Shown here: piece after piece, positions 7,346-14,258 of the stretch
Position numbering within the stretch: position 1 is the stretch's first letter
How the letters are laid out: the number at the start of each line of letters is the position of its first letter
From: Hymenobacter swuensis DY53
GTDB taxonomy: Bacteria; Bacteroidota; Bacteroidia; Cytophagales; Hymenobacteraceae
DNA: 64,000 bases
Direction: 5' to 3'
Assembly (NCBI RefSeq): GCF_000576555.1
Contig: NZ_CP007145.1
Span: forward strand, 4,362,501 to 4,426,500
The notes under the pieces: model-generated
What the model was told of the DNA's origin: nothing
The model's input: the letters and a program-made list of their open reading frames with translations, nothing else
Databases searched by the model: none
Made by a program: the position numbers and the translations under genes

Positions 7346-9946
7346 TTACTCCTTCACGATAACCGCCGTACGGTGCCCGGTGCCGGAGGCATAGCGCACC
7401 AGGTAGTGGCCCGCTGCCAGCTCGGCCACATTCAGCGGAGTAGCCGTAGTGCCGGGCCTGCTCTGGAACCGGGCTACCAGGCGGCCATCGAAGGCGAATA
7501 CGGAAACCGTGGCCCCGGTCGGAGCGGCCGGGTGGCTGAGCGTGAGCTGGCCGGTAGTGGGGTTAGGAAAGGCGGCCAGCGCCAGCTGCCGGGCCGCCAG
7601 GGTGCCGGTAGTGGTGGTGCGGTTGCCTTTCACAACTACGTTCTGGAGCAGCGCGTAGCGGCCGGGGCTGGAGCTGCCGCAGCTGAAGTACAGGCGCACC
7701 GTGAGCGTCTGGCCGGCCGTGAGGTTGATACCGGTGCCGCCGTTCAGAGCCAGCCGGTAGCGGTTGGTGAGGCCGTTGATCTGGTTAGCCAACGCAATGG
7801 GCGTGGCGAAGGCACCGTTGGCGGAAGCCGCCAGCGCGCCGCCCGGTCCGGTGCCGCCGGTTACGTCGGTGGAATCGGCGGTGAAGTTGCTGCGCGAGTA
7901 CACCACGGCCAGTTTGGTGTTGCTGGAGGTGTTGTAGAAGCCCGCCGTGAGCAGCAGCGAATCGAGGCGCACGGCCTGGCCAGCGGCGGCCGTCACGGTA
8001 AACTGCTCGTAGAAGCGGCGGCTGGGCGTGCCGCCCGGTCCGCCCGAAGCCGTGCCCCAGGAACCGTCGCCGTTGCTTGTGACGCCCAGCGCCTGCCCAA
8101 AGGCTGCCGAGTACGCCGGCACCGTGGCCACGGTGGTACCGTTGGACACGAACAGCCGCTTGAGCGTGGGCGTGCTGGCCGTAACGGCCGCGCTACGCAC
8201 GGCGGCGTCATCGGCTGCTGAAACCGTGAGGGGCCACTGCTGCAGCACTACCGATACTACCTGCTGCTGGTTGGTGGCGGTGCCGGTAACGGCCGCCGTA
8301 ACGGCCACCGCCCCGGTGCTGGTGTGGCTGATGCTGCCCGCGTAGCTGCCCACCGCCGCCGCGTTCAGCCGCACGCTGACCGTCGTGGCGGCCAGTACGC
8401 CCGCCGTGGGGGCCAGGCTCAGGGAGTTGGCGCTGGTGCTCCAGGTGGTGCCGTTGGCCGATACCTCGTAGCCGGCCGGGGGCGTGATAAGCACCGGCGC
8501 GGTCAGGTTCTCGCCCGCCACCGTGTACGACTGCGCCGCCGAGGGCCCGCCCGCGTACTGCGTAAACGCACCCAGGCTGCCCGTTACAGTCAGCGCAGGC
8601 ACGCTCGATACTAGCACCGAATCGGTAACGTGCGGGGTCTGGCCGGTTTTGGCAGCCCGCACAAAGTAGTAATACGCGCTGCCCGAGGGCGGCACGGCAT
8701 CCGTAAGCTGGAAGTTCACGGTAGTGTCGGTGGCGGCCGTCAGCTCGCCCACTTTGGTGGCGGCGGCGCGGTTCACCGAGCGGAACAGTTCGTAGGTAAT
8801 CTGGGCCTGGGGCCAGCTGGTGTTCCAGCTGATAGTGGACGTGGTGGCTCCCTTCTCGGCTTTCAGATTGGCCACGGCAATATCGGGCGGGGCGGTAGCC
8901 GTGCCGAAGCCGGCAATGGCAGCCGGGTTCCAAGTGCCGAACAGGGTGCTGGTGAGGTAGGCCGCGGTATCGGCCACGGCCAGCTGCTTCGACCAGGCCA
9001 CGCGCTGGGCCACGGGCACCAGCTGCCCCCCGAAGTAGCGGCTGCGGAACTCGCCATAGGTAATCAGGCTCACATCGGTGCCCGCATCCCAGGTTACCCA
9101 GCCCTCGGGCCGGATGCTGGCGCTGAGGCGGCTGTTGATGAGCACCGTTTTGTTGTTGGCCAGGGGGCTGCTGCCGGTGGAGTTTTGCCAGGGCCGGCCC
9201 AGGGCATACTGCGTGGCCCCGGTGTTGGCCGGGAAGCGGGTTTTGCGGAACACATAGCCCGCCGCCTGCCCCGCCGGGGTGTTGGCGGCCGTGATAAACG
9301 AGCTGCCCGCCGTGGTGCGCGACTTGGCGTACACCACGCAGTTTTCAAATACGCCAATGGAGCTGCCGAAGATGAAATCCACGTTGCCATCCACGTAACA
9401 GTCGCGGAAGTAGTGGCGGGGTGTGCCGTTGCCTTTGGTGTAGAGTGTATCCTGGTTACCCAGGAAGCGGCAGTTGCGGAAGGCGGCGCGGTCGGCATTC
9501 ACCAGCACGGCCACGGCCTGGGTCCCGTCGCCGTAGGAATTCTCAAACGTGAGGTTGAGGGCGCTGAAGTCGTTGGCATTCACCGTGAAGCTGGCCGAGT
9601 TCTGGGTGCCAATGGTGCCGCCCCCGGGCAGCGGCGTGCTGGCCCCGTCGTTGTAGGTCAGCACGGTGTTGGCCACATTTTCGCCCACCAGCTGCAGAAA
9701 CGGCTTGGTGGCGGGCACCGTAATTTTCTCTCGGTAGCGGCCCTTCTTGATGAAGATGGTGTAGAGCGTGGTGCCGTTATCCGGGGCGGCGTTGATGGCG
9801 GCCTGCACCGTGCGGAAGTTGCCGCTGCCATCCTGGGCCACCACGGCATTGTAGGTGGTGGTCTGGGCGCGGGCGCTGAACAGCGTGGTCAGCAGCAAAA
9901 GCCAGCTGGTGACCAGCCAGTACCGATAGGTAGAGGTGTTGGGCAT
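7346..9946 (-). CDS. pectinesterase (CE8) with FnIII-like modules and T9SS sorting domain
   Basis: This 866-residue protein has a signal peptide ending in FSARAQ. Residues 30-320 are a CE8 pectin methylesterase with VAQDGSGNFRTVQAAI, GNQDTLYTKG (Gln165, Asp166), DGNVDFIFGSS (catalytic Asp190) and YALGRPW. It is followed by a fibronectin III-like module (355-450), an Ig-like module (450-560), a long beta-rich carbohydrate-binding-like region, and a C-terminal type IX sorting domain (FPNPTTGQLTL through AGHYLVRYASG). It demethylates pectin so that the lyase encoded 49 bases upstream can cut it. The two genes probably form an operon. Confidence 0.93.
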   Translation of the reverse strand: MPNTSTYRYWLVTSWLLLLTTLFSARAQTTTYNAVVAQDGSGNFRTVQAAINAAPDNGTTLYTIFIKKGRYREKITVPATKPFLQLVGENVANTVLTYNDGASTPLPGGGTIGTQNSASFTVNANDFSALNLTFENSYGDGTQAVAVLVNADRAAFRNCRFLGNQDTLYTKGNGTPRHYFRDCYVDGNVDFIFGSSIGVFENCVVYAKSRTTAGSSFITAANTPAGQAAGYVFRKTRFPANTGATQYALGRPWQNSTGSSPLANNKTVLINSRLSASIRPEGWVTWDAGTDVSLITYGEFRSRYFGGQLVPVAQRVAWSKQLAVADTAAYLTSTLFGTWNPAAIAGFGTATAPPDIAVANLKAEKGATTSTISWNTSWPQAQITYELFRSVNRAAATKVGELTAATDTTVNFQLTDAVPPSGSAYYYFVRAAKTGQTPHVTDSVLVSSVPALTVTGSLGAFTQYAGGPSAAQSYTVAGENLTAPVLITPPAGYEVSANGTTWSTSANSLSLAPTAGVLAATTVSVRLNAAAVGSYAGSISHTSTGAVAVTAAVTGTATNQQQVVSVVLQQWPLTVSAADDAAVRSAAVTASTPTLKRLFVSNGTTVATVPAYSAAFGQALGVTSNGDGSWGTASGGPGGTPSRRFYEQFTVTAAAGQAVRLDSLLLTAGFYNTSSNTKLAVVYSRSNFTADSTDVTGGTGPGGALAASANGAFATPIALANQINGLTNRYRLALNGGTGINLTAGQTLTVRLYFSCGSSSPGRYALLQNVVVKGNRTTTTGTLAARQLALAAFPNPTTGQLTLSHPAAPTGATVSVFAFDGRLVARFQSRPGTTATPLNVAELAAGHYLVRYASGTGHRTAVIVKE

Positions 9947-9995
9947 ACGGAATGGGGGAATTTGGTTGGTGGAAAGCAGAGCGGAAAGCGGGCAG

Positions 9996-11744
9996 CTACT
10001 CCTGCGCGAAGCGGGTGAGCAGCTGCCGGGAGCCGTCGAGGAAGCGGAGCAGGTAAGTGCCGGATTCCAGGGGCGGCAGCGGCAGGCGAGTTTCGCGGGC
10101 GTTAGGCGCTACCGCGGCGGCAGCCACCTGCTGGCCCAACGCGTTGTACACCACCACCCGGGCACCGGGGCCGGCGGCGGGGTGCGCCACCTGCAGCCGC
10201 CCGTCCTGCACCGGGTTGGGGTACAGCTGCAGGCCGGTGCCCGACGGCCGGGCGGCCGGCGCGGTCAGTACCACGCTGGTGAGGCCGTTGAGGTAGTTCT
10301 CGAGCTGGGTATAGCCATTGGCAGTGCGGACGTTGCGGTCGGCGGGGTTGGCGGGGTTCAGTCCCCGGGCCGTTTCCCAGGCATCGGGCATACCGTCGTG
10401 GTCGGCGTCGGGCGGGGCGGGCTGGGAGCTGAGCACGGGCCAGGCTCCGGTGGTCTGGGTGTAGGGCGTGCCGTGGGGGAAGCCGCCCTGCACGTCAATG
10501 AGGCTGCCGGTGCGGTTGCGCACATCCTGCACAATGCGCTGGTCGTGGGCGTCGCGGGCGGGCAGCACGGCTCCGGCTCCGGTCAGCACCGCCTCATAAG
10601 CCTGCTGGGCGGACTGGGCCGTGACTAAACCGGCAAACGGTCCGGCCGCCTGCGCCTGCGCGGTATCGGACTGGGTGCCGCCGTTCATGGAGGCCCCGCG
10701 CCAGTTGCGGGCCGTGATGCTGGCCGAGCCCTCCACGTAATTTCCGCTCAGGTAATAGCGGCCGTAGGGCAGGCTGCTGCTCTTGTAGGGGTTGATGATC
10801 TGGTAGCGCACGGGCACGCCCACCGAGGAGCCCGTGGCTGTGGAGGGCCCGGCTTTGTAGTAGTTGCCGATGATGTTGTAGTTGCCGCCCTCGCCCCCGT
10901 TGGTGGTGTAGCTGGCCCAGTTGTAGAGCACGTTGTTCACGAACTCGGCGTTTTCCTGGCCGGGCGTGTTGGGCGAGAGGTTGCGGCTGCCATCAAACCG
11001 CGGCAGACGGCCCCGGCAATGGGCCAGCAGGTTATGGTGAAACGAGGCGTGCCGCCCGCCCCAGATGCCCCCATAGGCGTGGCGCTCGAAGTCGGTGTCG
11101 CCGGTTTCGAAGTGGTAGGAATAGTCCAGCGGCTCGCTGATGAGGTTCCACTGCAGCGTGATACTGTCGCCGGCGTACAGGGAGCAGGCCTCATCCGCCG
11201 ACCAGCTCATGGAGCAGTGGTCAATCATCAGCTTGCGGCGGCCCACCCCGTTGAAGGCGTCCCCGTCGCCGCTGCCGTTCACCATGCCCAGGTTCTGGAA
11301 CTTGTCGCCCAGCCGGAAGCGCAGAAAGCGAACCACCACGTTATCAGCGGCCACCGAAAACGGCTGGTCGGCCAGGCAGATACCGTCGCCGGGGGCCGTC
11401 TGGCCCGCCAGGGTGGTGTTGGGCTGCTGCACCTTCAAAGGCGTGAGCAGATGAATGGTGCCCGATACCCGAAACACCACCGTGCGGTAGGTGGCGGGCT
11501 GGGTGAGGGCATAGCGCAGGCTGCCGGGGTTGAGGTCGTCGTTGAGGTTGGTGACTTCGAACACCGTGGTGGCCGTGGTGGCCGTGCCCCGGCCGCCGCT
11601 GGTGAAGCGGCCGGCCCCTTCGGCTCCCGGAAACGTGGGCAGCTGGGCCAGGGCTGGCCCGGCGGCCGTCAGCAGCAGGCCGCCGGCCAGCAGGGCCCGC
11701 AACGCGGAACGCCCCGGCCGACGCTGGGGTAGAGGTAGTAGCAT
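9996..11744 (-). CDS. pectate lyase (PL1-like) with T9SS sorting domain
   Basis: The ATG at 11744 is preferred because it opens MLLPLPQRRPGRSALRALLA, a twin-arginine-containing but otherwise ordinary signal peptide; an in-frame start 20 codons earlier adds an Arg/Pro stretch. The mature enzyme begins with FPGAEGAGRFTSGGRG, the signature of Bacteroidota PL1-type lyases, and goes on through NTTLAGQTAPGDG, VVVRFLRFRLGD, IDHCSMSWSADE and AHCRGRLPRFDG, the last with candidate catalytic arginines. DADHDGMPDAWE is a type 3 thrombospondin or calcium loop. The last 80 residues are a T9SS sorting domain (LYPNPVQDGRLQV). It is first gene of the pectin operon. Confidence 0.92.
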   Translation of the reverse strand: MLLPLPQRRPGRSALRALLAGGLLLTAAGPALAQLPTFPGAEGAGRFTSGGRGTATTATTVFEVTNLNDDLNPGSLRYALTQPATYRTVVFRVSGTIHLLTPLKVQQPNTTLAGQTAPGDGICLADQPFSVAADNVVVRFLRFRLGDKFQNLGMVNGSGDGDAFNGVGRRKLMIDHCSMSWSADEACSLYAGDSITLQWNLISEPLDYSYHFETGDTDFERHAYGGIWGGRHASFHHNLLAHCRGRLPRFDGSRNLSPNTPGQENAEFVNNVLYNWASYTTNGGEGGNYNIIGNYYKAGPSTATGSSVGVPVRYQIINPYKSSSLPYGRYYLSGNYVEGSASITARNWRGASMNGGTQSDTAQAQAAGPFAGLVTAQSAQQAYEAVLTGAGAVLPARDAHDQRIVQDVRNRTGSLIDVQGGFPHGTPYTQTTGAWPVLSSQPAPPDADHDGMPDAWETARGLNPANPADRNVRTANGYTQLENYLNGLTSVVLTAPAARPSGTGLQLYPNPVQDGRLQVAHPAAGPGARVVVYNALGQQVAAAAVAPNARETRLPLPPLESGTYLLRFLDGSRQLLTRFAQE

Positions 11745-11869
11745 ACAGGAAGGGTGGGAATTGGGTAGAAACCGGTCCCGGCCCGCGGGCCGATACGCCG
11801 GCAAAAGCGCGTTCAGAGCAGTATTCTACTGATTTACAGGGGCTATTCAGGGTCGCGCTGAACAGTTTA

Positions 11870-11895
11870 TTTGCGCAAACGTTGCCGGCAACGTT
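11870..11895. promoter_or_regulatory. overlapping palindromes, candidate repressor operator
   Basis: TTTGCGCAAA (11870-11879) is a 10-bp palindrome that overlaps a perfect 18-bp palindrome, AACGTTGCCGGCAACGTT (11878-11895). Both have a central CG, as do operators of LacI-type dimers. They lie 126 bases upstream of the pectate lyase start and 123 bases upstream of the divergent WGR gene. The regulator is not encoded nearby, so the role is inferred. Confidence 0.45.
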
Positions 11896-12017
11896 GCCGG
11901 CCCGCGCCCGGCCCGACGGCTGGTCGACAAATTCCGCCGGATTTCTATATTCGCACGATCTGGCCGGCTTCGGCCGGCAGCTCCGCTCCTGTTCTATCCT
12001 TCCTTTCCTTCCGCTGA

Positions 12018-13457
12018 ATGCAAACGTATTACCTCGAATTCTCCGAAGAAGAAGCCTCCGGCAGCTCCCACAAGTTCTACGAAGCCGTGGTGGATGGCAC
12101 CCTGCTCACGCTCAGCTACGGGCGCATCGGTACGGTCGGCACCAGCACCAGCCAGGTGTGCGCCTCCGAGGAAGCCGCCACCAAGCTCGCCCTCAAAAAA
12201 GTGGGTGAGAAGAAGCGCAAGGGCTACGAAGACGCCGTAAAGGGCGTGCGCCAGAAGCGCACCATTACCCGCCGCGTCATCGAAAGCCGGCCGTCTACGT
12301 CCAAGAACACGGCCCCGGTGCTGTGGCGCTTCCGTACCAACTCCATTGCTTTCGGGATTTTTGTGGATGAGAAGGGCTGCTGGATTGGCAACCAGGAGGG
12401 CCGCGTGTTCAAGCTCAATCATGAGGCCGAAGTGCAGTTGCAGTACCAGCTCAGCGAAGGCGTGAAGTGCATCGTGTCGGACGGCTCCTGGGTGTACGTG
12501 GGCTGCGACGACGGCAACGTGTACGACCTAGCCGGCAAAACCCCGCGCCTGGCCTACGAAATCAACCCCGCCATCGACATCTACTGGCTCGACATCCGCA
12601 ACGGCCTGCTGGCCGTGTCCGACGCGGGCGGCAACCTCACCACCGTCAACTACGAGGACGAGGAGCAGTGGGCCGTGAAAACCGCCGGCAGCCAGGCCTG
12701 GATGGCCCGCTGCGACGCCGCCGGCCGCATCTTCTATGGCGACAGTGCCGGCGTGAGCTGCTACTACGGCTGGGACCAGGGCACGCGCGTGTGGCAGCAG
12801 CCCACCGGCGGCGTGCTGTTCGGCTGGCTTGATGCCGACCACGTGTACGCCGGCACGGCCCAGGGCAAAGTGCACAAGTTCACCCGCGAAGGCCAGCCGG
12901 TGCAAACCTTTCAGGCCGACAGCGCCGTGTTTTCCTGCGCCACCTCGCCCGGCGGCCGCCACGTGTTTGCCGGCGACAACAGTTCCTCGGTGTACTGCTT
13001 CGACGAGAACGGGCAGCGCCTCTGGAAGCTGGCCACCGGCTGCGGCTCGGCCTGCTCTATGCAGTACTTCCAGGAGCGCCTCTACCTCGTCACCACCGAC
13101 GGCTCCCTGGCCTGCCTCGACGTGAGCGAAGCCGCCATTGCCCAGGCACAGCAGGGCGTGGTGCAGGCCGCCCGCAGCATAAAGGCCCCCGCCGAAGCCG
13201 TGGCCGTGGTGCAGAGCGACGTGCTGGAAGCCGCCCCCGCCGCAGCCCAGGGCGTGGTGCTGCGCTGCGTGAAGGAAAGCGGCAAGCTGCGCGTGAAGGT
13301 GGAAACCACCGGCTACCACGCCGACTGGAACGTGCAGTTTCCTAAGAACCTGCGCCGGGAAGGCCAGCGCTACCTCGCCGACCAACTGGAGCCTGCCGCC
13401 CACGGCCACTTCTACCGGGTACTGGGCAACATCTACGCCCTCAACGCCGGGCGGTAA
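12018..13457 (+). CDS. WGR domain protein with PQQ-like beta-propeller
   Basis: Residues 1-75 form a WGR-type domain (YYLEFSEEEASGSSHKFYEA, LTLSYGRIGTVG, the latter with an altered core YGRIG instead of WGRIG). A basic linker leads to a repeat region (about 95-385) with WIGNQEGRVFKLN, VYVGCDDGNVYDL, VYAGTAQGKVHKFTREG and HVFAGDNSSSVYCFDENG, the blades of a PQQ-type propeller. The last 60 residues form a small separate domain. No signal peptide is seen, so it is probably cytoplasmic. WGR domains bind nucleic acid in PARPs; the job of this fusion is unknown. A TATATTCG box lies 65 bases upstream. Confidence 0.85.
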   Translation: MQTYYLEFSEEEASGSSHKFYEAVVDGTLLTLSYGRIGTVGTSTSQVCASEEAATKLALKKVGEKKRKGYEDAVKGVRQKRTITRRVIESRPSTSKNTAPVLWRFRTNSIAFGIFVDEKGCWIGNQEGRVFKLNHEAEVQLQYQLSEGVKCIVSDGSWVYVGCDDGNVYDLAGKTPRLAYEINPAIDIYWLDIRNGLLAVSDAGGNLTTVNYEDEEQWAVKTAGSQAWMARCDAAGRIFYGDSAGVSCYYGWDQGTRVWQQPTGGVLFGWLDADHVYAGTAQGKVHKFTREGQPVQTFQADSAVFSCATSPGGRHVFAGDNSSSVYCFDENGQRLWKLATGCGSACSMQYFQERLYLVTTDGSLACLDVSEAAIAQAQQGVVQAARSIKAPAEAVAVVQSDVLEAAPAAAQGVVLRCVKESGKLRVKVETTGYHADWNVQFPKNLRREGQRYLADQLEPAAHGHFYRVLGNIYALNAGR

Positions 13458-13477
13458 GTACATGGGTTGCTGTGAGC

Positions 13478-13539
13478 CAGCTACAAGCTATCAGCTACAA
13501 GCCGCAAGCTTGCGGCTTGTAGCTGATAGCCTGTAGCTG
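13478..13539. repeat. 62-bp near-perfect palindromic repeat
   Basis: Two 31-base arms (13478-13508 and 13509-13539) are reverse complements with one mismatch and no loop. The inner 44 bases (13487-13530) form a perfect palindrome centred on AAGCTT. The unit AGCTATCAGCTACA is repeated in tandem inside each arm. It is not followed by a T run, so it resembles a dispersed palindromic element rather than a terminator. Confidence 0.85.
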
Positions 13540-13553
13540 ATAGCTTACCGCCG

Positions 13554-13561
13554 TACCTTTG
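13554..13561 (+). promoter_or_regulatory. Bacteroidota -7 box of rluE
   Basis: TACCTTTG matches TAnnTTTG exactly and ends only seven bases before the ATG at 13569. Transcription should begin at or next to the start codon. I see no clear -33 element. Confidence 0.65.
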
Positions 13562-13568
13562 CGGGCCT

Positions 13569-14183
13569 ATGACCGAGCACCGCCACTTTCTGCTGTACAA
13601 ACCCTTCGGCTACCTCAGCCAGTTCATGAGCAACAACGCCCGGGAGGCCCGAAAAAAGAAGTTCCTGGGTGATTTGCACGATTTTCCGGCCGAAACCATG
13701 GCCGTGGGCCGCCTCGATGAGCACAGTGAGGGCCTGCTGCTACTCACCACCGACGGCCGGGTAAGTGAGCGAATCCGCCGCAAGGACGTGGAAAAGGAAT
13801 ACTACGCCCAGGTTGACGGCGTACCCACCGACGAGGCCATCCGACAGCTGCAGGAGGGCCTCGAAATTGCGCACCGCAGCGTGCTGTACCAGACGCTGCC
13901 GGCCCGGGTGCGCCGCCTGGAGCAGGCCCCCGACTTCCCGGCCCGGGGCCGAAAAATCCGCGACGAGCGGCACGGTCCTACCAGCTGGGTGAGCATCATC
14001 GTGACGGAGGGCAAATTCCGGCAGGTGCGCAAGATGACGGCCGCTGCCGGCTACCCCACCCTGCGCCTGGTGCGGGTGCGCGTGGGCTCCATCTGGCTCA
14101 CGGATATGCAGCCCGGCGAGGTGCGCGAAATGCCCGAGCTGATGCCCCCGGACGCCGCCAACGAGGACAATGAACCAGAATAG
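13569..14183 (+). CDS. rluE: 23S rRNA pseudouridine synthase, RluE-like
   Basis: This 204-residue protein belongs to the RsuA/RluB/E/F branch of pseudouridine synthases. It has the opening HFLLYKPFGYLSQF, the catalytic-loop motif AVGRLDEHSEGLLLLTTDG (catalytic Asp in GRLD) and the late EGKFRQVRKMTAAAGYPTLRLVRV block. It lacks an N-terminal S4 domain, which fits RluE, the enzyme that modifies U2457 of E. coli 23S rRNA. The target position is inferred by family. The gene is monocistronic and likely leaderless. Confidence 0.88.
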   Translation: MTEHRHFLLYKPFGYLSQFMSNNAREARKKKFLGDLHDFPAETMAVGRLDEHSEGLLLLTTDGRVSERIRRKDVEKEYYAQVDGVPTDEAIRQLQEGLEIAHRSVLYQTLPARVRRLEQAPDFPARGRKIRDERHGPTSWVSIIVTEGKFRQVRKMTAAAGYPTLRLVRVRVGSIWLTDMQPGEVREMPELMPPDAANEDNEPE

Positions 14184-14258
14184 TCTGTGTAGTGCTTAGA
14201 GTGTAGTTTATTCAACTTCCTTTCCTTCTTTATCTGCTGACACCTTTACCTTTTTATC

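Noticed and set aside
8630..10018. Open frame of 462 codons on the plus strand
   Set aside because: It is antisense to the pectinesterase and pectate lyase and translates to a glycine/histidine-rich low-complexity chain with no motif.
13478..13539. Terminator of the WGR gene
   Set aside because: The palindrome has no loop and no T run on either side.
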